Source: Acidobacteriota bacterium | GTDB lineage: Bacteria > Acidobacteriota > Thermoanaerobaculia > Gp7-AA8 | NCBI GenBank assembly: GCA_019244185.1 | Contig: JAFATB010000014.1 | Location: 499,587-563,586 of the forward strand | Reading direction: 5' to 3' | DNA length: 64,000 nucleotides | Shown: one piece after another, positions 42,356 through 49,578 of the stretch | Layout: the number at the start of each line of letters is the position of its first letter | Numbering within the stretch: the first letter of the stretch is position 1 | Program-made: the position numbers and the translations under genes | Notes under the pieces: model-generated | What the model saw: only the letters and a program-made list of their open reading frames with translations | Told to the model about the DNA's origin: nothing | Database searches by the model: none

Positions 42356-42377
42356 ACGCGTCGACAGCCGGCAGCGT

Positions 42378-43199
42378 TCACGATGCGCCGAAGCGCGCGA
42401 GGATGCCGAGGACGAGCGCGGTGAACTGCTGCTGCACGCGCGCGGTCGTGTCCATCACTTCCTGATGCGTGAGCTTCTGCTTGAGGATGCCCGCGGCCAT
42501 GTTCGTGATACACGAGATGCCGAGGACGGGGATCTGCATGTGCGACGCGGCGATGACTTCGGGCACGGTCGACATGCCGACGGCGTCGGCGCCCAGCACA
42601 CGGAACGCGCGGATCTCCGCGGGCGTCTCGTACGTCGGTCCGGAGAGCGCGAGGTAGACGCCTTCCTTCAACGAGAGTCCGAGTCCGGCGGCGACTTCTT
42701 TGGCCATGTTGCGCAGCGACTCGGGATACGCCTCGCTCATGTCGGGGAAGCGCACGCCGAGGTCGTCGACGTTCGGACCGCGCAGCGGATTCACACCCAT
42801 GAAGTTGATGTGATCGGAGATCAGCATCAGATCCCCGGGGACATACGACGTGTTGATGCCGCCGGCCGCGTTCGTGACGACGAGGCGCTTGATGCCGAGG
42901 CGGCCGAGAACGCGCGCGAGGAACATCACCTCGCCCATCTCGTAGCCTTCGTAGAAATGCACGCGTCCCTGCATGATCGCGACGGGGACGCCGTTCGCGC
43001 GGCCGAGGATGAGGCGGCCCTGATGTCCGAGCACCGTCGACGCGCGCGCGCCGGGGATCTCGCCGTACGGAATCGAGGCATCGGTTTCGACCGCGTCGAC
43101 GACGTTGCCGAGGCCCGAGCCGAGGATCACGCCGGTCTGCGGCGCGAGCGAAGACTTGCTGCGGATGTACGAGACGGCGGTGTCGAGCGCTTCGAGCAT
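42378..43199 (-). CDS. punA: Purine nucleoside phosphorylase (trimeric, PNP-I)
   Basis: Enzyme of 273 residues splitting purine nucleosides with phosphate into base and ribose-1-phosphate. Phosphate and base sites are visible: GVILGSGLGN, LGHQGRLILGR, MQGRVHFYEGY, NAAGGIN, LSGPTYETPAE, STVPEVIAA and ITNMAAG, whose Asn favours 6-oxopurines (inosine, guanosine). A TATACT hexamer lies 8 nt before the ATG and no Shine-Dalgarno is seen. It is divergent from a CNT nucleoside transporter, so import and phosphorolysis are probably co-controlled. Confidence 0.96.
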   Translation of the reverse strand: MLEALDTAVSYIRSKSSLAPQTGVILGSGLGNVVDAVETDASIPYGEIPGARASTVLGHQGRLILGRANGVPVAIMQGRVHFYEGYEMGEVMFLARVLGRLGIKRLVVTNAAGGINTSYVPGDLMLISDHINFMGVNPLRGPNVDDLGVRFPDMSEAYPESLRNMAKEVAAGLGLSLKEGVYLALSGPTYETPAEIRAFRVLGADAVGMSTVPEVIAASHMQIPVLGISCITNMAAGILKQKLTHQEVMDTTARVQQQFTALVLGILARFGAS

Positions 43200-43216
43200 G
43201 GCGCGCGAGTATAGCG

Positions 43217-43245
43217 TTGACAGCCGACCGTCCCTCGTTCATAAA
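43217..43245 (+). promoter_or_regulatory. Promoter of the nucleoside transporter gene
   Basis: A perfect -35 TTGACA (43217-43222), a 17-bp spacer and CATAAA (43240-43245) lie 50 bp before the transporter ATG. On the opposite strand TATACT (top 43208-43213) serves the phosphorylase, so the two promoters are back to back in a 96-bp gap. Confidence 0.65.
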
Positions 43246-43295
43246 GCTGGCGGCGGTTCTGCCCGAAAAATCCAGCCAACGAACGGAGCGTCCAG

Positions 43296-44702
43296 ATGGA
43301 GCGAGCCACGGCCCTCATCGGCTTCTTTGCGATTCTGCTGATCGCGTTTGCGATGTCCACGAACCGAAAAGCCATCAAGTGGCGCCCCGTGATCTGGGGC
43401 CTCGCGCTGCAGATCGTCGTGGCCATCTTCGTGCTGAAAGGCACGCAGATCTCCGCGCTCTTCGCCTCGATCACGCCGCCTCTCACGCGCGCTGGCGCCG
43501 CGCTGGTGTTCGTCGCCGTGGCCGTCGTCGTGGCCTTGCTCGCGAAGCGCATCGCGGCCGAAGCGCGCCGCATTCTCTGGATCGTCTTCGGCATCGTCTC
43601 GCTGTATCTGTTCCTCGCGTTCAACCTGCTCGCGTATCTCTTCGAGACGATGAAGGGCGTCGTCAACAATCTGATCGGCTACACGCAGGTCGGCGCGACG
43701 TTCGTCTTCGGCGACCTCGGCGCCGCGAACAGCAAGATCGGCTTCGTCTTCGCGACCCAGGTGCTGCCGACGATCATCTTCATCGCGTCCATCTTCGCGG
43801 TGCTCTACTACCTCGGCGTGATGCAGATCGTGGTGCGCTTCTTCGCGAAGCTGATGTCGCGCTTCATGGGCGCGTCGGGCGCGGAGTCGACGTCGGTCGC
43901 GGCGTCGATCTTCATGGGCCAGACCGAGGCGCCGCTGACCATCCGCCCATTCCTGCCCGACATGACGCTCTCGGAACTGATGACCATCATGACCGCGGGC
44001 ATGGCGCACATCTCCGGCGGCATCATGGCCGCGTACGTCCTTGTGGCGAAGGTGGACGTCATTCACCTGCTCACGGCGGTGATCATGACCGCGCCGGGCG
44101 CGATCATGATGGCCAAGATCATGGTGCCGGAGACGGAGCAGACCAAGACCGGCGGCGACGTCGAGGTGGTCGTGCCGAAGCAGGACGTCAACGTGATCGA
44201 TGCGGCCGGACGCGGCGCGATCGAAGGACTGCATCTGTCGTTGAACGTGGCCGGCATGCTCATCGCGTTCATCGCGCTGGTCGCGCTCGTGAACGGGATG
44301 TTCGGCTACGTGCACGGCTACTTCGCCTGGTTCCCCGCGAGCCTCGACGTTCTCCTCGGCTGGGTCTTCGCGCCGATCGCGTGGGCGATGGGCGTAGCGT
44401 GGAAGGACGCGATCACGGTCGGGAATCTCCTCGGCACGCGCATGGTGCTCAACGAGTTCGTGGCGTTCGCCAAGCTCGGTGAGCCGGGCGTCGGCTCGAG
44501 CCTCTCGCCGCGCAGCTTCGTGATCGTGACGTACGCGCTCTGCGGCTTCGCGAACTTTTCGTCGATCGCGATTCAGATCGGCGGCATCGGCTCGCTCGCG
44601 CCGTCGCGTCGCGGCGATCTCGCGCGGCTGGGCTTGCGCGCGATGATCGCGGGGACGCTGGCGAACTTTCTGACGGCGACGATCGCGGGAGCGATTTTGT
44701 AG
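43296..44702 (+). CDS. Concentrative nucleoside transporter (NupC/CNT family)
   Basis: Inner-membrane Na+- or H+-coupled nucleoside importer of 468 residues. Family signatures are MGQTEAPLTIRPFL (the GQTEAPL hairpin) and CGFANFSSIAIQIGGIG near the C-terminus, with about ten hydrophobic segments including LIGFFAILLIAFAMS and IIFIASIFAVLYYLG. GGAG lies about 9 nt before the ATG. It is divergent from purine nucleoside phosphorylase, fitting a salvage pathway for exogenous nucleosides. Substrate breadth (purine or pyrimidine) is not decidable here. Confidence 0.96.
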   Translation: MERATALIGFFAILLIAFAMSTNRKAIKWRPVIWGLALQIVVAIFVLKGTQISALFASITPPLTRAGAALVFVAVAVVVALLAKRIAAEARRILWIVFGIVSLYLFLAFNLLAYLFETMKGVVNNLIGYTQVGATFVFGDLGAANSKIGFVFATQVLPTIIFIASIFAVLYYLGVMQIVVRFFAKLMSRFMGASGAESTSVAASIFMGQTEAPLTIRPFLPDMTLSELMTIMTAGMAHISGGIMAAYVLVAKVDVIHLLTAVIMTAPGAIMMAKIMVPETEQTKTGGDVEVVVPKQDVNVIDAAGRGAIEGLHLSLNVAGMLIAFIALVALVNGMFGYVHGYFAWFPASLDVLLGWVFAPIAWAMGVAWKDAITVGNLLGTRMVLNEFVAFAKLGEPGVGSSLSPRSFVIVTYALCGFANFSSIAIQIGGIGSLAPSRRGDLARLGLRAMIAGTLANFLTATIAGAIL

Positions 44703-44720
44703 GGAGCAGGTGAGGGATCG

Positions 44721-45299
44721 CTACTCCTCTCCCTCCTCCTTCACCGGCACCATCGAAATCGTGATCGCGTAGCGCGTGCCGCGCGTGCGCGGACCGCGCG
44801 CCGCGTTCTGCGTGCGGGTGAGCGCGCCGAGGAGGTCATCGCGGAGCGCGCGGGCAGCGCGTTGGGAGAGGCGGAGCACGCCGCGCACGGCGACGATCAA
44901 CTCCGACGAGTCGTCGTCCGCCGTCGCCAGCGCGCGGGCGAGCTCGTTGCGCGCTTGATCGAACACCAGCATGCCCATCGCGGCGCGTTCGCGCGCGCCG
45001 GCGCGTGACGTTGGGAACGTCTGCTCGTCGGCGAGAAAACGATGGGCGACGGCCTCGAAGTACTTTTCCGTCGTCCCGCGGTTCGGCCGCGTCTCGCGCA
45101 GCCGGATGAGGCCCGCACGTTCGAGCGCGGCCACGTGGTGGTAGAGCCGCGTCGGAGACTCGTCCATCGCCTCCGCGGCCTGCTTCGTCGTCCGCGGGCG
45201 CGCCGCGAACAGCTCGAGCAGACGGAGGCGGGTGGGGTGGGAGAGGGCGCGGACCTGCGCGAGTCCGTTCACCGTTTGCGTTGCACGCTTCCTGGCCAT
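44721..45299 (-). CDS. ArsR-type HTH transcriptional regulator
   Basis: A 192-residue regulator with a winged-helix N-terminus: QVRALSHPTRLRLLELFAARPRTTKQAAEAM and SPTRLYHHVAALERAGLIRLRE, characteristic of the HTH_20/ArsR-like group. The rest (to residue 190) is helical with no metal-binding Cys motif, so it probably responds to something other than arsenic-type metals. A TACATT hexamer lies 10 nt before the ATG. It is divergent from a CPBP protease gene with an 11-bp-arm palindrome between them, which is its likely operator. Confidence 0.9.
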   Translation of the reverse strand: MARKRATQTVNGLAQVRALSHPTRLRLLELFAARPRTTKQAAEAMDESPTRLYHHVAALERAGLIRLRETRPNRGTTEKYFEAVAHRFLADEQTFPTSRAGARERAAMGMLVFDQARNELARALATADDDSSELIVAVRGVLRLSQRAARALRDDLLGALTRTQNAARGPRTRGTRYAITISMVPVKEEGEE

Positions 45300-45321
45300 G
45301 TCGCCGGCGAATGTAGCGTAT

Positions 45322-45353
45322 TTGACGATTATTCAACTTTTATTGAATAATCG
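45322..45353 (+). promoter_or_regulatory. Palindromic operator overlapping a leaderless promoter
   Basis: CGATTATTCAA (45326-45336), a 6-bp spacer and TTGAATAATCG (45343-45353) form a perfect inverted repeat. The plus-strand promoter TTGACG (45322-45327), 18 bp, AATAAT (45346-45351) lies within it, and the -10 is only 9 nt before the protease ATG. Binding of the divergent ArsR-type protein here would block its own and the protease promoter. Confidence 0.75.
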
Positions 45354-45360
45354 CGCGGTC

Positions 45361-46038
45361 ATGAATGAACTGCTCGCGCTGTGGATCGTGCTCGTCAACC
45401 CGCTGGTCGATGTCGTGCTTTACCGACAGCTGGGCCGTTCCTCCGCCGCGAGCTCGCGGCTGCGCTACTACGCGATCGGTCTCGCACTGCAGTGGACGGT
45501 CACGCTCTGCGTCCTCTTCGTGTCGCGGCGTGACGCCGCCGCGTGGCAGGGCTTTCGATTCGCGGTTGGACCACCGCTGCGGTTCGCGCTCGGCTTCGCC
45601 ATCGGCGCCGCTTATCTCGCGGTGATGCTCGCGCAGCGGCGGAAGCTCATCGCGCGGCCGGAGCTGATGCCGCTCGTCCGCCGGTCCTTCCATCGCGCGG
45701 AACTGCTGCTGCCGCATACGCGCGCCGAGCTCCGCGCGTTCACCGCGATCGCGCTGACCGCGGGTTTCACCGAGGAAGTGCTCTACCGCGGCTTCCTGCT
45801 CACGTATGCGAACGCGTTCCTCGGACTCGGACTGGCCATCTTCGCGAGCTCGCTCGCGTTCGGCTTCGCGCACGTCTACCTCGGCTGGCGTCACGTCGCG
45901 CGTACGGCGATCGTCGGGCTCGCATTCGCGGGACTGCTGTTTCTCTCCGGCTCGATCTGGCCCGCGATCGCAACGCACGCCGCGATCGATCTCGTGGCCG
46001 GCAACCTCGGATGGCATGCGCTCCGCGGCGCGGATTGA
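45361..46038 (+). CDS. CPBP family intramembrane glutamic protease
   Basis: Membrane protein of 225 residues of the Rce1/CAAX-protease (ABI) family. The catalytic motif is FTEEVLYRGFLL (EExxxR), followed by FGFAHVYLG (FxxxH) and HAAIDLVAG. About six to eight membrane helices are visible, starting ELLALWIVLVNPLVDVVLY. The ATG at 45361 is preferred because the predicted -10 element ends 9 nt before it; longer readings would run through the operator. Divergent from and probably repressed by the ArsR-type regulator. In bacteria such proteins act in bacteriocin immunity or signalling; the target here is unknown. Confidence 0.92.
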   Translation: MNELLALWIVLVNPLVDVVLYRQLGRSSAASSRLRYYAIGLALQWTVTLCVLFVSRRDAAAWQGFRFAVGPPLRFALGFAIGAAYLAVMLAQRRKLIARPELMPLVRRSFHRAELLLPHTRAELRAFTAIALTAGFTEEVLYRGFLLTYANAFLGLGLAIFASSLAFGFAHVYLGWRHVARTAIVGLAFAGLLFLSGSIWPAIATHAAIDLVAGNLGWHALRGAD

Positions 46039-46065
46039 GGAACCTCTGTACAAGGCACAGGTTCC
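46039..46065. terminator. Hairpin filling a convergent gap
   Basis: GGAACC (46039-46044) pairs with GGTTCC (46060-46065), extended by TGT/ACA after a 2-nt bulge. The hairpin occupies exactly the space between the protease stop and the pseudouridine-synthase stop. There is no U-run, so it may stall or protect ends and not act as a standard intrinsic terminator. Confidence 0.4.
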
Positions 46066-47013
46066 CTAGCGCAGCGCGTCGAGCAATGCCGCGAAGTCCG
46101 GCGCGAGCGGCGCCACGAACGTCATCCGCTCGCCGCTGCGCGGATGCGGCAGCGTGATGCGCGCGGCGTGCAGCGCCTGCCGCGTGAACGACGCGAGCGT
46201 GCGCTGCACCTTCTTGTCCGGAATGCCGCGCCACTGCGGGCCGGAGTAGAGCGGATCGCCGACGAGCGGATGTCCGGCGTGCTTCAGATGCACGCGGATC
46301 TGATGCGTGCGCCCGGTGCGGAGGCGGCACTGCACGAGCGAGACGTACCGCAACCGCTCGCGCAGCTCGTAGTCCGTCACGGCGCGGCGTCCACCGTTCG
46401 CGACGACGGCCATGCGTTTGCGGTCGCGCGGATCGCGACCGATTGCCGCGTCGATGGTGCCGCGATCGGGATCGGGCGTGCCGTAGACAAGCGCGAGGTA
46501 CTCCTTGCGCATGGCGTCCGTGCTCCACGCCTCGGTGAGCCTGCGGTGCGCGTCGTCGTGCTTCGCGATCACCATCACGCCGCTCGTGTCCTTGTCGAGC
46601 CGGTGCACGATGCCGGGGCGGATCTCGCCGCCGACGCCGGAGAGGTCCTTCACGTGGAAGAGCAGCGCGTTGACGAGCGTGCCGTCGGCGTGTCCCGCCG
46701 CGGGATGGACGACGAGTCCCGCGGGTTTGTCGATCGCGACGAGGTCGTCGTCCTCGTAGAGGATCGTGAGCGGAAGGTCCTGCGAGACCGCCGAGGACGG
46801 CGCCGCATCGGGCACGTCGATCGCAACGCGCTGCCCGTCCTCGACGCGCTGCGACGGTTTGGCCGCGACGCGATCGTCGACGCGCACGCGTCCTTCTTCG
46901 ATGAGGCGTGCGAGGAAGTTGCGGCTGTGCTCGGGGAAGAGGATGCCGAGGGCACGGTCGAGGCGGAGACCGGCGTGAGCGGGGGTGATGGCGGCCTCAG
47001 ACGTAGTGCTCAC
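46066..47013 (-). CDS. RluA-family 23S rRNA pseudouridine synthase (RluC/RluD-like)
   Basis: RNA-modifying enzyme of 315 residues isomerising uridines to pseudouridines. An N-terminal S4 domain (LRLDRALGILFPEHSRNFLARLIEEGRVRVDD, in parts) precedes the catalytic domain with Asp140 in GIVHRLDKDTSGVMV, and RTGRTHQIRVHLKHAGHPLVGD is the second signature. GTG at 47013 is chosen because CGGAGA lies about 11 nt upstream and the S4 domain follows at normal distance. It is convergent with the CPBP protease gene. RluD-type (helix 69) activity is likely but not provable here. Confidence 0.93.
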   Translation of the reverse strand: MSTTSEAAITPAHAGLRLDRALGILFPEHSRNFLARLIEEGRVRVDDRVAAKPSQRVEDGQRVAIDVPDAAPSSAVSQDLPLTILYEDDDLVAIDKPAGLVVHPAAGHADGTLVNALLFHVKDLSGVGGEIRPGIVHRLDKDTSGVMVIAKHDDAHRRLTEAWSTDAMRKEYLALVYGTPDPDRGTIDAAIGRDPRDRKRMAVVANGGRRAVTDYELRERLRYVSLVQCRLRTGRTHQIRVHLKHAGHPLVGDPLYSGPQWRGIPDKKVQRTLASFTRQALHAARITLPHPRSGERMTFVAPLAPDFAALLDALR

Positions 47014-47162
47014 GAGGGTGACGTTCTCCGGATGTGATCCGTATACGTTCGTTGACAACGATGTGGAGCAGCAGCGCGCGATTCGCGTAGAATGCGGCGG
47101 CAGCATATCGTTGGATGCAGTGCAGACCAATATCACGTGGTGTTAAAGGGGAGAATATGTTC

Positions 47163-48167
47163 ATGAAGAAACTCGGTGTCGCGGCGGCCATGATGCTCTG
47201 CGCGTTCGGCGCATCCGCGAGTAACTTCCGCGGTGCGGACCAGGTGTATTTGCCGGTCGCCGGTCACGTGGGTGGTTCGAGCGGTACGTTCATCTCGGAC
47301 GTGTATCTGTCGAACCTCAGCCAGACCGAAGACGTCGACGTGTCGGTGATCTATCAGCCGATCGGCGAAGGTGGCGGCTCGGGAACGGAGTTCAAGAACG
47401 TCATCACGCTCACGGCCGGTGAGCGTCGCGAGATCACGGACTTTTTCCCGACGGTTCTCGGCCAGAACGGCTACGGACAGCTGATCTTCAACGGCTGCCT
47501 CAAGGGCGCGAACTGCGGCCCCGAGACGCAGGACGACAACGGCAACAGCCCGAACTATCGCGCCATCAGCGCGGAGAGCCGCATTTATCAGATCCCGAAC
47601 GGCGGCTCGGTCAACGACGGCACCACGGGCCAGCTCTTCTCCGGCATTCCCTGGTACAACTTCGTGAGCTCGCTCCAGAGCGCGCAGGGTCTCGACAAGA
47701 TCTTCATCACCGGCATCCGCCAGACCGGTCTCGCCGGAGCCGCTGGCACGTTCCGCACGAACATCGGCCTCGTGAACGCGTCGCAGTACAACACGACCGA
47801 GATGGTCGTCACGCTCTATCAGGGTTCGACCAGCGCGACCAGCAAGAAGGGCGAGTATCACCTCGACCTCGGCCCGCTCGGCAGCGTGCAGAAGGGCTTC
47901 GGCGAGATGTTCGGCAACGACATCACCGGCACGAACTTCTTCGTCACCGTCGAGCAGCGCAACAACCGCCCGAGCCCCGATTCGCCGAGCGGCTGCACGC
48001 AGGGCTGCCCGGCCTTCCTCGCGTACGGCTCGATCCTCGACAACAAGTCGGGTGACGCGACGACGCTCGAAGCGCAGTACATGCAGGCGCTCTCGCCGGA
48101 AGCGATCACCGTCATCTACCCGAACGGCTCGGGCAAGACGCTGATGCACCGCAGCGTGCACCACTAA
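47163..48167 (+). CDS. Secreted protein of unknown function, likely highly expressed
   Basis: A 334-residue protein with a signal peptide (MKKLGVAAAMMLCAFGASA, cleavage before SN). The mature part is beta-rich with YLPVAGHVGGSSGTFISDVYLSNLSQ split in strands, DVSVIYQPIGEG and TFRTNIGLVNASQYN, and four cysteines that could form two disulfides (NGCLKGANC, SGCTQGC). AAGGGGAGA sits 8-9 nt before the ATG at 47163; the ATG two codons earlier is too close to it. Codon choice is strongly biased and a strong terminator follows, both suggesting abundant expression. I do not recognise the family. Confidence 0.78.
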   Translation: MKKLGVAAAMMLCAFGASASNFRGADQVYLPVAGHVGGSSGTFISDVYLSNLSQTEDVDVSVIYQPIGEGGGSGTEFKNVITLTAGERREITDFFPTVLGQNGYGQLIFNGCLKGANCGPETQDDNGNSPNYRAISAESRIYQIPNGGSVNDGTTGQLFSGIPWYNFVSSLQSAQGLDKIFITGIRQTGLAGAAGTFRTNIGLVNASQYNTTEMVVTLYQGSTSATSKKGEYHLDLGPLGSVQKGFGEMFGNDITGTNFFVTVEQRNNRPSPDSPSGCTQGCPAFLAYGSILDNKSGDATTLEAQYMQALSPEAITVIYPNGSGKTLMHRSVHH

Positions 48168-48191
48168 GATCCTTTCCCGGGACGTTGACGC

Positions 48192-48221
48192 AAGGCCGCG
48201 CCGAGAGGCGCGGCCTTTTTT
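48192..48221 (+). terminator. Strong intrinsic terminator
   Basis: An 11-bp stem, AAGGCCGCGCC and GGCGCGGCCTT around a GAGA loop, is followed by a run of T to 48221. It ends the secreted-protein transcript and lies just before the PilZ gene. Confidence 0.92.
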
Positions 48222-48236
48222 GTACCATTGCGCCGC

Positions 48237-48968
48237 ATGCAAAGCCCACGAACCCGCCGTGTTCAGCGGGTGCACCTGGCGCAGCCTCTGCTCGCGCGGC
48301 TCGGCTCGACGCAGGTGGTGCTCGTCGACGTGAGCGTGCTCGGCGCGCGGGTGGAGCATCACGTGCCGCTCGTGGCCGGCGCGCATGCGCGGCTCTCGTT
48401 CGTCTGCGAGGGGGAAGAGATCGCGACCGACTGCCGCATCGTCCGCTCGCGGCTGGAGCGTTTCTCCGTCGGCGCCGACGGCCTCACGGTCTATCACTCC
48501 GGACTCGAGTTCGAGAACCTCGACGAGGCGACGCGCGCGCAGCTCAAGACCATCATCGGCCGCTGCATCACGCGCGCGCTCGAGGAGCAGAAGCTCAACG
48601 CGCGCGGCGTGCTGCCGCAGCATTCGATCGACCGCATGCCGATCTTCCGCTTCGGACAGCTCACGGCCGACGCGCGCGACAAGGAAGTGGCGGGCGCCGC
48701 GTATCTCCCCGCCGCGCGCGTGGCGAACGAGACCGGCTACATCTGCTACGCGCTCGAGAACGATCACTGGCGTCGCAAGCGCACGCACGATCCCGGGCAG
48801 CCGCACGAGGGCTTCACGATCTCCGCGAATGAAGACCACGATCAGGCCGAGCTGCTGTGCGATGCGTACCGCCGTTCCGACCGCGACGGACGCAGGCTCA
48901 TCCAGCTGTGCGCGCAGCTCAGCATCGTCGACGGCGAGGGGATTTCGCCGGGGCGTTTCGACCCCTGA
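48237..48968 (+). CDS. PilZ domain protein
   Basis: A 243-residue protein with an N-terminal PilZ domain that should bind cyclic di-GMP: RTRRVQRVHL (RxxxR) and LVDVSVLGARVEH (DxSxxGxxV-like) are in the right order and spacing. The C-terminal ~130 residues (HSIDRMPIFRFGQ ... AAYLPAARVANETGYICYALE) are not recognised. The ATG at 48237 has a TACCAT hexamer 8 nt upstream and no Shine-Dalgarno. It stands between two terminators, so it is probably a single-gene transcript. The output is unknown. Confidence 0.85.
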   Translation: MQSPRTRRVQRVHLAQPLLARLGSTQVVLVDVSVLGARVEHHVPLVAGAHARLSFVCEGEEIATDCRIVRSRLERFSVGADGLTVYHSGLEFENLDEATRAQLKTIIGRCITRALEEQKLNARGVLPQHSIDRMPIFRFGQLTADARDKEVAGAAYLPAARVANETGYICYALENDHWRRKRTHDPGQPHEGFTISANEDHDQAELLCDAYRRSDRDGRRLIQLCAQLSIVDGEGISPGRFDP

Positions 48969-49045
48969 CCGGCGAGCCGTTTCCGGGAATCGTCCCCGGG
49001 AAGCCTCTGTTGTCGGCAAACGCAGTGCTGTGTTAGTCTTCGACG

Positions 49046-49093
49046 GCTTTCGAGCAACACCTTTCGAAAGCGGCCGATTCGGCCGCTTTTTTT
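49046..49093 (+). terminator. Attenuator-like leader of the rimP-nusA-infB operon
   Basis: A terminator stem AAAGCGGCCG (49067-49076), loop ATT, CGGCCGCTTT (49080-49089) is followed by T residues and ends only 5 nt before the rimP ATG. An alternative stem GCTTTCG (49046-49052) with CGAAAGC (49065-49071) overlaps its left arm, so the two folds exclude each other. That is the layout of transcription attenuation, but it could simply end the PilZ transcript. Confidence 0.65.
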
Positions 49094-49097
49094 GTTG

Positions 49098-49574
49098 ATG
49101 GGGCTAATGAACGGACTACCGGAACGGGTCGAGCAGCAGGTCCAGCGGATCGTCGAATCCGAAGGGCTGGAGCTCGTCCACATCGATTATCGGCGCCAGG
49201 GACACGCGTTCCTGCTGCGCATCGATATCGACAAGGAGGGCGGCGTCACGATCGACGACTGCTCGCTCGTCTCGCAGCAGGTGTCCGCGTGGCTCGACGT
49301 CGAGGATCCGATTCCGGCCGAGTACGAGCTGCAGGTGTCGTCGCCCGGCCTGGACCGGAAGTTCTACCGCACGTCCGACTACGAGAAGTTCGTCGGCCGT
49401 CTCGTGCGCGTGAAAACGAGCAAGGCCGTCCGCGGCCTGCACGTCATCGTCGGGACGCTCAAGCAGTTCGATGGAGCCACCGTCGTCGTCACCGATCCGG
49501 TGGTGAAAAAAGATCCGGACTACGCGATCCCGCTCGCGGACATCAAGGAAACGCGTTTGGAAGTGGAGATCTAA
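49098..49574 (+). CDS. rimP: Ribosome maturation factor RimP
   Basis: 30S assembly factor of about 158 residues. It shows VEQQVQRIVESEGLELVHIDY, LRIDIDKEGGVTIDDCSLVSQQVSAWLD and YELQVSSPGLDRKF, the family signature, followed by a C-terminal SH3-like domain ending KETRLEVEI. Two ATGs are possible, 49098 and 49107; neither has a convincing Shine-Dalgarno, and both lie just after the terminator-like hairpin. It is first in the superoperon, 4 bp before nusA. Confidence 0.95.
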   Translation: MGLMNGLPERVEQQVQRIVESEGLELVHIDYRRQGHAFLLRIDIDKEGGVTIDDCSLVSQQVSAWLDVEDPIPAEYELQVSSPGLDRKFYRTSDYEKFVGRLVRVKTSKAVRGLHVIVGTLKQFDGATVVVTDPVVKKDPDYAIPLADIKETRLEVEI

Positions 49575-49578
49575 CGGG

